Shown here piece after piece: positions 24,843 to 32,532 of a DNA stretch of 64,000 nucleotides (the first letter of the stretch is position 1; each line of letters begins with the position of its first letter). The DNA comes from an uncultured Phascolarctobacterium sp. (GTDB taxonomy: Bacteria > Bacillota > Negativicutes > Acidaminococcales > Acidaminococcaceae). The notes under the pieces are model-generated. The model saw only the letters and a program-made list of their open reading frames with translations, was not told the origin of the DNA and made no database searches. A program made the translations under genes and the position numbers. The DNA lies in assembly GCA_900757795.1 (NCBI GenBank), contig CAAEPE010000020.1, positions 30,275 to 94,274 of the forward strand, read 5' to 3'.

Positions 24843-24892
24843 AAAAAAGGATGCGTTACTGCTGTATCAGCCTAAACGCACCCTTATTTTTT
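24843..24892 (-). terminator. Intrinsic terminator after XRE gene
   Basis: GGATGCGTT and AACGCACCC pair (one G-T) across a long loop, with A/T runs on both sides. It can serve the leftward XRE gene and may work in both directions. Confidence 0.65.
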
Positions 24893-24908
24893 CAGTAATA
24901 TTTTTCAA

Positions 24909-25202
24909 TTATTTTTTTTGTTTCAGTAATTTAACAAGCTGCAATACGTCATCCAAGCTAATATCATCTTCTTGAGCTTCAGCTTTCTTATCTAAATCCA
25001 CAAAAAAGCTAGCCATATCACATTCCAGCAGGCTATGCAGCTTCAAAAGATTCGGTAGAGTTACAGGGACACGACCACATTCAATATTGCATAAATGAGT
25101 TTGAGAAATTTCCATCTCTTTTGCCAATTCAGTCTGAGTTAAATTTTTTGCTGTTCTCAACAATCTAATTCTACGACCAATAAGTTTTATTTCTTCATGC
25201 AT
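24909..25202 (-). CDS. XRE-family transcriptional regulator
   Basis: 97 residues from the ATG at 25202; a GTG nine bases upstream overlaps the RBS. Classic XRE domain at residues 5-60: IKLIGRRIRLLRTAKNLTQT, then ELAKEMEISQTHLCNIECGR. It ends in a short acidic and lysine-rich tail (KAEQ... LQLVKLLKQKK). Monocistronic, in an AT-rich island between the HAD phosphatase and an ABC transporter. Target unknown. Confidence 0.85.
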   Translation of the reverse strand: MHEEIKLIGRRIRLLRTAKNLTQTELAKEMEISQTHLCNIECGRVPVTLPNLLKLHSLLECDMASFFVDLDKKAEAQEDDISLDDVLQLVKLLKQKK

Positions 25203-25422
25203 ACTTAACACCGCCTTTCGGTTAACATATAATAATCTTTCTTGCAGTATGTATGCTTACATATTTAGATTATATCACGATATCAATATTTTTCAAGTCT
25301 TTTTCACATATTTTTTATTTATTTTCTTCTATATTATAGACTTCTCTATGATATATCCATATTTAATTTATCAACATTCCTCTGATTGCAATATTGTCGC
25401 GTTCTACTTTAGGAAAGCATTA

Positions 25423-26217
25423 CTAACCCAATAACAGTCTGTCACTGGACATTTCCGAGCCGCTTGCCTTTTCAAACATCTCCAGCAGGTCGGGAATCTG
25501 CAAATATTTTTTCTCCTCGCCCTGCACGTCAATAATTACACGGCCGTTGTGCAGCATGATTAAGCGATTGCCATAGCTTAACGCATCGCGCATATTATGG
25601 GTTATCATCAAAGTAGTTAAATTGTCGCGAGTAACTATTTTTTCTGTCAAAGCCAAAACCTTAGCAGCAGTCTTAGGGTCTAAAGCAGCCGTATGCTCGT
25701 CCAAAAGCAACAGCTTAGGCTTCTTCAAGGTTGCCATAAGCAATGTCAACGCCTGACGCTGACCGCCGGAAAGCAAACCAACTTTAGCTGTCATACGCTT
25801 TTCTAAGCCAAGATCCAACTCCTTGAGCAGCTCATAAAAACGATCGTGCTGTTCACTGGAAAGGCTCCAACTTAGGCCCGGAACTTCACCTCGACGGGCA
25901 GCCAAGGATAAATTTTCTTCAATCATCATACCAGCAGCAGTTCCCAGCATTGGATCCTGAAAAACGCGCCCAATATATTTTGCTCTTTTATGCTCAGGTT
26001 TTTTAGTAATATCTTCGCCGTCAATAATAATTTTTCCTGCATCAACGGGAAAAACACCCGCAATAGAGTTGAGCATTGTAGACTTACCAGCGCCGTTACC
26101 GCCGATAACCGTGGCAAAATCTCCCGGTGCCAAGTGCAAAGATAAATTTTGCAAGGCACGCTTTTCGTTTATGGTTCCAGGGAAAAAGGTTTTAGAAACA
26201 TTTTCGACATGCAGCAT
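25423..26217 (-). CDS. ABC transporter ATPase of a PF04392-type import system
   Basis: 264 residues. Walker A GGNGAGKST (about 38-46), Q-loop FQDPMLGTA, signature LSGGQRQALTLLMA, Walker B LLLLDEHTAALDP and H-loop MITHNMRD. It energises the permease encoded just upstream (start directly abuts the permease stop). Walker B is followed by HTAALD, the form common in this transporter family. The substrate follows from the binding protein, which is itself unassigned. Confidence 0.9.
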   Translation of the reverse strand: MLHVENVSKTFFPGTINEKRALQNLSLHLAPGDFATVIGGNGAGKSTMLNSIAGVFPVDAGKIIIDGEDITKKPEHKRAKYIGRVFQDPMLGTAAGMMIEENLSLAARRGEVPGLSWSLSSEQHDRFYELLKELDLGLEKRMTAKVGLLSGGQRQALTLLMATLKKPKLLLLDEHTAALDPKTAAKVLALTEKIVTRDNLTTLMITHNMRDALSYGNRLIMLHNGRVIIDVQGEEKKYLQIPDLLEMFEKASGSEMSSDRLLLG

Positions 26218-27111
26218 TTAACGCACCGCCTTTCTGCCTTTAAACTTAGCCTTAATAAGAGGCATGGACAAAGCAAAAGCTACCAAAACAGAAGTAAAGA
26301 GTTTAAGGTCATTAGGCGGCATACCCATAGTCAAAACTAATGCAATGACAATGCGGTAAACAATAGAGCCTAGAACCACAGAAATCAGACAGTTTTTAAA
26401 GGAGCGCGTGCCGAAAAGTACTTCGCCGATAATAACGGAGGCTAAACCAATAACGATAGTACCAGTACCCATACCAACATCAGAAAAACCGTTGGACTGA
26501 GCAACCAGCGCTCCGCTGACAGCAACAAGTCCATTACTCAACAGCAATCCTAAAATAATGGTTACATCCGTATCCACACCTTGAGCGCGAATCATCTGTT
26601 GGTTAAAGCCTGTAGCACGAATTGCCGCACCAATTTGAGTACCAAAAAACCAATAGAGAAACATACCAACAATAATTGTAATTGCCAGACCAACAATTAA
26701 AGTAGTATACGCCATATTGGTACCCAACATTTCGCGAGCAATTTTAAAAGTAGTATCTACACCTAAAAGGGATAAATTTGCCTTGCCCATTATGCGCAGA
26801 TTAACGGAATACAAAGCAATCATCGTTAAAATTCCGGCTAACAAAGCAGGAATTTTCATTTTGGTATGCAAAAGGCCGGTGACAACGCCAGCCAAAGTCC
26901 CGGTAATAAAAGCTGCAATAATTGCGGTCAAGGGTCCGTAGCCTGCTACCATTAACGAAGCCGCTGTTGCGGCACCCAAAGGAAAGCTGCCTTCTACGGT
27001 TAAGTCGGCCACATCCAAAACTCTAAAGGTCACATATACGCCCAAAGCCAGCAAAGCCCATAGTAAACCCTGCGCCACGGTCGGTATCAATAAATCAAGC
27101 ATCAGTAACAT
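26218..27111 (-). CDS. ABC transporter permease (branched-chain amino acid permease-like)
   Basis: 297 residues with about eight to nine hydrophobic segments, of the BPD_transp_2 / LivH-like superfamily (LLWALLALGVYVTFRVLDVA at the N-terminus; EAL-type loop near AIRATGFNQQMIRAQGVDTD). It forms the membrane channel of a three-gene system with the ATPase downstream and the lipoprotein upstream. Such permeases pair with PF04392 binding proteins, including the TrpXYZ type. Confidence 0.9.
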   Translation of the reverse strand: MLLMLDLLIPTVAQGLLWALLALGVYVTFRVLDVADLTVEGSFPLGAATAASLMVAGYGPLTAIIAAFITGTLAGVVTGLLHTKMKIPALLAGILTMIALYSVNLRIMGKANLSLLGVDTTFKIAREMLGTNMAYTTLIVGLAITIIVGMFLYWFFGTQIGAAIRATGFNQQMIRAQGVDTDVTIILGLLLSNGLVAVSGALVAQSNGFSDVGMGTGTIVIGLASVIIGEVLFGTRSFKNCLISVVLGSIVYRIVIALVLTMGMPPNDLKLFTSVLVAFALSMPLIKAKFKGRKAVR

Positions 27112-27179
27112 CCTTCCATAATATCTTCATCTCGACTATAAATCCATGCAGATGCAGTGTTAAAACATAAATAGATAAA

Positions 27180-27207
27180 AGTCTGCCATAATTAGATATG
27201 GCAGACT
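27180..27207 (-). terminator. Intercistronic hairpin between binding protein and permease
   Basis: AGTCTGCCAT and ATGGCAGACT pair perfectly; read leftward it is followed by TTTTATC. A partial terminator or mRNA stabiliser here would make the binding protein more abundant than the membrane parts. Confidence 0.65.
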
Positions 27208-27234
27208 AATTTTTCTAAATAACAAAGGATTTGC

Positions 27235-28242
27235 TTATTTAACTACTTCAGCACCCTTTAAAACGTCTTCCGGAATCTTCACACCAATTTTTTCTGCAAC
27301 TTTCATATTAACGATTGCGTTGAATTCTTTTTGAGTTTGAATAGCCATATCAGCAGGTTTAGATTTGCCGCTAAGAATATCTGCTGCCATTTCGCCAGCC
27401 TGGAAGCCCAGCTTGTAGTAATCTACACCCAAGGTTGCCAAACCGCCGGCTTTAACTTCTCCGCCCTCACCACAGATTACAGGAAGCTTAGCTTCCTCGG
27501 TAACGGTAGAAAGAGTAGGCATTGCAGAGGCTAAAACGTTATCAGTAGGAACATAAATGGCATCAACATTGCCAACCAAACTGCGAGCAGCCTGTTGAAT
27601 ATCATTAACGTTGGATACAGTTGCTTCCTTAATAGCGATACCCTTATCAGCTGCAGCCTTTTTCAGGATATCGGTTTGCAATTGAGAATTAACCTCGCTG
27701 GAGCAGTAAATAACGCCTACGGCTTTAGCGTTAGGTACAATTTTCAATAACAAATCCAGCTGCTCTTTAACGGGGTTCATATCACTGGTACCGGTTACAT
27801 TGGTACCGGGTTTAGCATTGTCTTTAACTAATTTAGCAGTTTTGTAATCAGTTACAGCAGTTGCTACAATAGGAATATCGCTGGTTACGTTAGCTACAGT
27901 TTGCGCAGCCGGAGTAGCAATAGCGCAAATCAAATTAACTTTATTATTTACAAAGCGATGTGCGATATTTTGCAAATTAGATTGGTCGGCCTGCGCATTT
28001 TGACGGTCAAAAGCAATATTTTGACCTTCCTTATAGCCTTTAGAAGCTAGACCTTCTACAAAGCCCTTATTGGCAGCGTCCAAAGCAGCATGCTCAACTA
28101 ATTGCACAATACCAACGTTAACCTTTGCGTCTTTTTTGACAGCTTCTTTTTTATCGCCGCCGCAGCCCAACACGCCTAAAGCCAATGTGAGCATTAACCC
28201 AGCAGCCAAAGCTTTCATTTTAGAGGTTTTCAAAGAAATCAT
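27235..28242 (-). CDS. ABC transporter substrate-binding lipoprotein (PF04392)
   Basis: 335 residues from the ATG at 28242; the ATG at 28251 lies inside the RBS. Lipobox LGVLGC, then the two-lobed ABC_sub_bind domain: VNVGIVQLVEHAALDAANKG, IPIVATAVTDYKTAKLV, VTGTSDMNPVKEQLDLLLKI, YVPTDNVLASAMPTL, and GLATLGVDYYKLGFQAG. Members of this family include the tryptophan-binding TrpX. No tryptophan T-box is visible in the 145 bp upstream, so the substrate stays open. Confidence 0.9.
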   Translation of the reverse strand: MISLKTSKMKALAAGLMLTLALGVLGCGGDKKEAVKKDAKVNVGIVQLVEHAALDAANKGFVEGLASKGYKEGQNIAFDRQNAQADQSNLQNIAHRFVNNKVNLICAIATPAAQTVANVTSDIPIVATAVTDYKTAKLVKDNAKPGTNVTGTSDMNPVKEQLDLLLKIVPNAKAVGVIYCSSEVNSQLQTDILKKAAADKGIAIKEATVSNVNDIQQAARSLVGNVDAIYVPTDNVLASAMPTLSTVTEEAKLPVICGEGGEVKAGGLATLGVDYYKLGFQAGEMAADILSGKSKPADMAIQTQKEFNAIVNMKVAEKIGVKIPEDVLKGAEVVK

Positions 28243-28387
28243 TTTTACCATCCTTCCATACTACCAAATTTTATAATTTTTAGATAAAGTTATTTTATAC
28301 TTTTTTTAGTAGCTTGTAAACAATTTTGTGATAATTTTGCAAAATTTATTTGTACACCTAGAGCGATTGTTCAAAACTTACATAATT

Positions 28388-29290
28388 TTACAAAAGACTG
28401 CGCGCCTGCTGTTCATCTACAATTAAATGAGTAAACAGTCCCGTGGCTAAAGCGCCTGACAACGTGGCCCGTCCCACATTTAAGCCAATACCGATAAGCT
28501 TTTTGCTGCGCCGCAGCGCCGCTAAAGAAATATGCAGACAAAAATCGTTATTACCGCTGATAAATTCGCCGCGCTCGTTATAGTAGTAGGATAAAAAGCT
28601 GCCCACAGCGCGCTGTTTGACCAATGCGTCACCATAGCGAGTAGCGGTAGCTTCATCAGGAACAGAGGGATAACCGCAGATAGCGACAACTGCCGCATCA
28701 AGCTGCTGCCATTGCGCTGCTAATTCTTGGTATTTGCTCTGCGCTTCCAGCTCGTCCCTTTCCTCCGCCGAAGCGGGAAACGCCGGACAGCCAAGCAGCA
28801 TACTGCTGCGTCCGCAAACTTCCGCCCACAGCTGCGCCAAAGTGTCGGGATGATAGCCTTTATTGGGAATATGCGCCTGACCTATCAGCGGCAGCACTAA
28901 ACCAAGCTGCTGGTGCAGCCGTCCCTTTTCCATCCCGGAACAAATTTCACCTAAGGTGTAGCCCCAGCCAAGTCCCAAAACATTATCGCCTGCAGTTTCC
29001 GTCGCCAAATAACGCGCCGCCTGCTGCCATTGTCCCCGGCCCTGACTTACAACACAGCCGCCTAAAAGTCCGTATTTTAACTGTAATTGCTCCAATAAAT
29101 CTGTCTCGCCTGCTTCGCCCGCACATATTTCAATATGCACAATACCTACCTCCCGCGCTTTCGTAAGCATTCTGCTAATCAGCGGACGGGAAACTCCCAG
29201 CCGCTGGGCAATTTGTGCTTGCGTCAGATTGTCTTCATAATACAAACGGGCAACAGCAATAAGCTGTGCCCGTTCACTTGTCGGCAGCAT
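28388..29290 (-). CDS. SorC-family regulator (LsrR-like)
   Basis: 300 residues. N-terminal helix-turn-helix LIAVARLYYEDNLTQAQIAQ then RLGVSRPLISRMLTKAREVG (residues 11-50), followed by a sugar-phosphate-binding SorC domain (VLGLGWGYTLGEICSGMEKG, then a C-terminal GIGLNVGRATLSGALATGLF). LsrR, the phospho-AI-2 sensing repressor, belongs to this family. It is the last gene of the dhaL-dhaK-lsrF-VOC operon, one base after the VOC gene, and is the likely controller of the palindrome at 32188-32207. Its inducer is probably the phosphorylated product of DhaKL. Confidence 0.88.
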   Translation of the reverse strand: MLPTSERAQLIAVARLYYEDNLTQAQIAQRLGVSRPLISRMLTKAREVGIVHIEICAGEAGETDLLEQLQLKYGLLGGCVVSQGRGQWQQAARYLATETAGDNVLGLGWGYTLGEICSGMEKGRLHQQLGLVLPLIGQAHIPNKGYHPDTLAQLWAEVCGRSSMLLGCPAFPASAEERDELEAQSKYQELAAQWQQLDAAVVAICGYPSVPDEATATRYGDALVKQRAVGSFLSYYYNERGEFISGNNDFCLHISLAALRRSKKLIGIGLNVGRATLSGALATGLFTHLIVDEQQARSLL

Positions 29291-29291
29291 T

Positions 29292-29609
29292 TTATTTAAC
29301 TTCTTCCATCAATTCAAAAAGAATGCCATCCTTCATGACAAAGGCAATGCGGGTATGCTCGTCTGCCATCCAAGGCTCTACAATAACCTTATTCTCTGCC
29401 AGCTGTTTATCAAGGTCGTCAACCTTATAAGCTACATGCACCAAGGTTTGCAGCTCCTGAGGCAACGGCGTATCCTTTTCAAAGCGCAGGTATTCGATAT
29501 GAAATTCATTGGTGTCGGGAGTAATAATGTGGGTTTTAATTCCTTCAGCATAAATTTCGCCTTCGCGGGCGATATCCGTAGGTACGCCTACATGCATAAA
29601 TTCTTTCAT
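29292..29609 (-). CDS. VOC/glyoxalase-fold protein
   Basis: 105 residues, one vicinal-oxygen-chelate half: FMHVGVPTDIAREGEIYAEG at the start and VHVAYKVDDLDKQLAENKVI in the second half, with conserved His6 and His62, and acidic C-terminal ELMEE. VOC proteins are metal-dependent isomerases, epimerases or lyases on small dicarbonyl compounds. It is wedged one base from both lsrF and sorC, so it should act on the same phosphorylated substrate. By position it takes the place of LsrG, the isomerase of phospho-DPD; this is inference. Confidence 0.75.
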   Translation of the reverse strand: MKEFMHVGVPTDIAREGEIYAEGIKTHIITPDTNEFHIEYLRFEKDTPLPQELQTLVHVAYKVDDLDKQLAENKVIVEPWMADEHTRIAFVMKDGILFELMEEVK

Positions 29610-30491
29610 TTATTTCACGTCCTTCTTCCATAATTCATAAGCCTTAAAAGCTTCTTCCGGTTTAGCGTTTTCGTGTACTACCATGCGAATTGCCCGCAGC
29701 ATAGCTTTCGGACATTCTGCTTGCAGAACGTTGCGTCCCATATCCACACCGGCAGCGCCCTCGCTGACTGCGCGGTAAGCCATATCCAAAGCTTCGTTTT
29801 CCGGAATTTTTTTGCCGCCGGCAATTACAATGGGCACGGGGCAGGCAGCAGTAATCTGCTCAAAATTGTCGCAGTAATAGGTTTTGATAATATGCGCTCC
29901 CTGTTCTGCCAGCAAACGGGTTGCCAAGGAGAAGTAGCGCGTAGTGCGTTCCATTTCCTTACCGACAGCTACAACGCCTAAAACGGGCACGCCGTATTTT
30001 TCACCGTTATTAACATAATAGGATAAAGTGCGCAGAGAATCCAGCTCACCTTCCGCGCCTACAAAGCATTGCACAGCCATGCAGGAAGCGTTCATGCGAA
30101 TGGCGTCTTCAATATCCACGCCTGCGGAACCAAAGCTCATATCGTCCTTGAGCACACTGGTATCAGCAGTGCAGCGCAAAGCAACAGCCTTGTGATGATT
30201 AGCCGGAACACAGGTGCGCAGCGCGCCACGGGTAGCCATCAGGCAATCTGCATGCTGCATTAAAGGTGGAATTACCAAATCCAAACGCTCTAAACCGGCA
30301 GTGGAGCCCATAATGTAGCCGTGGTCAAAAGCCAGCATAATAGTGCGTCCATCATCGCCAAAAATTTGGGACAAACGGCTCTGCATACCCCAGCCTGCGC
30401 TTTGATGACCTTTCACCGGAAAGGTTTGCAGAGGCGGTTTAATGCCGATACCGTAATCTTTAGCTAAAATATTACCATCTTTGTCAGCCAT
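29610..30491 (-). CDS. lsrF: LsrF-like class I aldolase/thiolase
   Basis: 293 residues, close to E. coli LsrF in length and motifs: WGMQSRLSQIFG, IMLAFDHGYIMGSTAGLERL, TRYFSLATRLLAEQGAHIIK (Schiff-base Lys203), CPVPIVIAGGKKIPENEAL and GVDMGRNVLQ. LsrF transfers an acetyl group from phosphorylated AI-2 derivative P-HPD to CoA, giving DHAP and acetyl-CoA. Here it sits between dhaK and a VOC gene with a SorC regulator, rather than in an lsrACDBFG operon. A related phospho-ketose aldolase is the main alternative. Confidence 0.88.
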   Translation of the reverse strand: MADKDGNILAKDYGIGIKPPLQTFPVKGHQSAGWGMQSRLSQIFGDDGRTIMLAFDHGYIMGSTAGLERLDLVIPPLMQHADCLMATRGALRTCVPANHHKAVALRCTADTSVLKDDMSFGSAGVDIEDAIRMNASCMAVQCFVGAEGELDSLRTLSYYVNNGEKYGVPVLGVVAVGKEMERTTRYFSLATRLLAEQGAHIIKTYYCDNFEQITAACPVPIVIAGGKKIPENEALDMAYRAVSEGAAGVDMGRNVLQAECPKAMLRAIRMVVHENAKPEEAFKAYELWKKDVK

Positions 30492-30516
30492 AGCTATCCT
30501 CCTACTAATTATTTAA

Positions 30517-31509
30517 TTAGTTTCTGTAGTAAGGAGTGCGGCAAGGAGCGTTCCAGTAGCCTAACAGTTCCTCGTCCATACGTGCGATAAACATTTGGAA
30601 GCCGGCAGTTTCTTGTACAGTCAAAATTTCGCCGACTGCGCTGGCAGCAACTTCAATACCTTTTTCTGCCAACAGTTTATGGCAAGCACGGAAAACAATC
30701 AATTGTTCCATAAGAGTGGTAGCGCCGCTGCCGTTGATAATTACCAGCAGTTTTTCGCCTGCTTGTACATTCAAATCTTTCAGCAGAGCATTCATCATAA
30801 TAGCAGCAGTTTCGTCTGCGGATTTCATCGGCTGGCTGCCGCCGCCGCCTTCACCGTGCTGACCCATGCCGACTTCCATGATGCCCTCTTCAATGTGAGC
30901 AATTTCCATGCCGGTTGCAGGATGAGTTGCGCCTTTAGTAGCAACAGCAATGGTTGCCATATTGTCGGCAAATTTTTGAGCAATAGCCGCAACTTCTTCC
31001 AAGGATTTGCCTTGAGCAGCAGCAGCGCCGGCAATTTTGTACAGAGGAATGCAGCCTACCAAACCGCGGCGGTCGTCTGCATTTTCGCGGGGAGCGTTGG
31101 CAATATCTTCTTGAGTAACAACTTTAATTACGGGAATGCCTAATTTTTTAATTTGTTTCATGGTCAGATTGCCGGTCAGCATATCGCCCGCATGATTCAA
31201 AACTACGAACAGCACGCCATGGCCTTTATCTGCCATTTTAATAGCTTCTACGCAAGCTTGGGGGCCGGGAGCAGCGAAAATATTGCCGGCAACAGAAATA
31301 TCTATCATACCTTCACCAACAAAGCCGCTGATAGCAGGTTCATGGCCGGTACCGCCAAGAGTAACGATGGTTACGCGGTCAGCTTCTGCCAATTTTTTGT
31401 TGACAACTAAATTGCCTTGCTCCAAAGAAATAATTTCAGGATTGGACAAAGCTAATCCTTCCAATAATTCGCTGGTTAAATCTTCCGGTTTGTTAATAAA
31501 TTTTTGCAT
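30517..31509 (-). CDS. dhaK: Dihydroxyacetone kinase DhaK-type subunit
   Basis: 330 residues. The substrate-binding residues of E. coli DhaK are all present at the same numbers: His56 (GGTGHEP), Asp109 (NHAGD) and the covalent His218 (GMGQHGEG). It forms a hemiaminal with a ketone substrate, and DhaL supplies the phosphate. The family is known for dihydroxyacetone but also includes kinases of C4 ketoses. It stands 27 bp after dhaL and 25 bp before lsrF, and no DhaM is nearby. The sequence is compatible with a different carbonyl substrate such as DPD. Confidence 0.9.
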   Translation of the reverse strand: MQKFINKPEDLTSELLEGLALSNPEIISLEQGNLVVNKKLAEADRVTIVTLGGTGHEPAISGFVGEGMIDISVAGNIFAAPGPQACVEAIKMADKGHGVLFVVLNHAGDMLTGNLTMKQIKKLGIPVIKVVTQEDIANAPRENADDRRGLVGCIPLYKIAGAAAAQGKSLEEVAAIAQKFADNMATIAVATKGATHPATGMEIAHIEEGIMEVGMGQHGEGGGGSQPMKSADETAAIMMNALLKDLNVQAGEKLLVIINGSGATTLMEQLIVFRACHKLLAEKGIEVAASAVGEILTVQETAGFQMFIARMDEELLGYWNAPCRTPYYRN

Positions 31510-31536
31510 GATTACGCCTCCGTTATAAATAATTTT

Positions 31537-32154
31537 TTAGATAGCTTCCGCCATTTTAGTCAATAATAATGCCATGGATACTGCGCCGGGGTCCTTAGCG
31601 CCCAAGCTGCGCTCGCCTACGTTTTTAGCTCTGCCAAAACGCGCCACCATTTGCGCCGTCGCTTCCGCGCCACTATTGGCAGCTTCTGCCATAGCGGCAA
31701 AGACAGCTTTAATATCGCCGTCGCAGGCCATACCTGCATCCAGCGCCGGATAAAGAGCATCTACCATAGTTTTGTCGCCGGGCTTAGCCTTAGAAATATC
31801 CATAAAATCTTCCTTAGCTTGCTCCAACATTTTATGCACCGCAGCAGTATCCAATTCCGTTACACCTTCGTCCACGCCCTCAGCAAAGCCGCCAAAAACC
31901 GTTCCCCACAAGGGACCTGCGCTGCCGCCATTGACGCCCATAAAATCCATGGACAAATCATCCAACAGTTCCTTAATATCAGCGCTTGTGCCGCTTTCCA
32001 CTCTTTGCTTAATAGCGTCAGCCATACGGCCAATAGTCAGTCCGTGATCGCCGTCTCCTGCTACGCTGTCCAGCTCGCACAGAGGAATTACGTTTTCTTT
32101 TAAGGCTGCCGCTGCCGTCAAAAGCATTTTTTGCAGCAATTCCAAAGTCAGCAT
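31537..32154 (-). CDS. dhaL: Dihydroxyacetone kinase DhaL-type subunit
   Basis: 205 residues. Nucleotide-binding acidic cluster LDSVAGDGDHGLTIG (about residues 28-42) that holds two magnesium ions and ADP, and GGSAGPLWGT, plus C-terminal RSLGAKDPGAVSMALLL. DhaL carries ADP or ATP and phosphorylates the ketone bound to DhaK. No PTS-type DhaM gene is nearby, so it is either ATP-dependent or uses a distant DhaM. First gene of a five-gene operon; palindromic operator candidate 34 bp upstream. Confidence 0.9.
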   Translation of the reverse strand: MLTLELLQKMLLTAAAALKENVIPLCELDSVAGDGDHGLTIGRMADAIKQRVESGTSADIKELLDDLSMDFMGVNGGSAGPLWGTVFGGFAEGVDEGVTELDTAAVHKMLEQAKEDFMDISKAKPGDKTMVDALYPALDAGMACDGDIKAVFAAMAEAANSGAEATAQMVARFGRAKNVGERSLGAKDPGAVSMALLLTKMAEAI

Positions 32155-32187
32155 ATTATCACCGCACCTTTCTTTAATTTTATTGTA

Positions 32188-32207
32188 ACATTTGTCAGAA
32201 CAAATGT
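32188..32207. promoter_or_regulatory. Palindromic operator candidate upstream of dhaL
   Basis: ACATTTGT and ACAAATGT are perfect 8-bp arms around CAGA, 34 bp upstream of the dhaL start. It fits binding by a dimer or tetramer of the SorC regulator encoded in the same operon. Confidence 0.5.
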
Positions 32208-32312
32208 AAACGATTTTCTGAAATTTTGTATGATGAATTGAGTTTACGCCTTTAGGTAAAATTTTTTCACAGCGGCATGCGCAGACAGTAAAAATTTTCG
32301 GCTAGCTTTAGG

Positions 32313-32350
32313 CAAAAAAAATACTGCCATCCTAATTAGGATAGCAGTAT
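32313..32350 (-). terminator. Intrinsic terminator after tRNA-Lys
   Basis: ATACTGC.ATCCT and AGGAT.GCAGTAT pair; read leftward it is followed by eight T residues. Confidence 0.85.
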
Positions 32351-32362
32351 AAATTGTTAATT

Positions 32363-32438
32363 TGGTGATCCACCGGGGATTCGAACCCCGGACACCCTGA
32401 TTAAAAGTCAGGTGCTCTACCGACTGAGCTAGTGAATC
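32363..32438 (-). tRNA. tRNA-Lys (UUU)
   Basis: Leftward cloverleaf: acceptor GATTCAC/GTGGATC (one G-T pair), D-arm GCTC/GAGC, anticodon stem CCTGA/TCAGG with loop CTTTTAA (anticodon TTT), T-arm CCGGG/CCCGG with TTCGAAT loop, discriminator A and genomically encoded CCA. Lies between purA and the dhaL operon, with its own terminator; it may be cotranscribed with purA. Confidence 0.95.
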
Positions 32439-32532
32439 ATTTGTTGCTCAAACAGCAACATTGGTATTATACTCTTTTTCGACGTTTACGTCAAGAGTTT
32501 TATGCAAGAAAACCGCTGAAAGTATTGTTAAA

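Noticed and set aside
28243..28387. Tryptophan T-box upstream of the PF04392 binding protein
   Set aside because: This transporter type is often T-box controlled, but the 145 bp show no T-box motif (TGG discriminator pairing or AGGGTGGNACCGCG).
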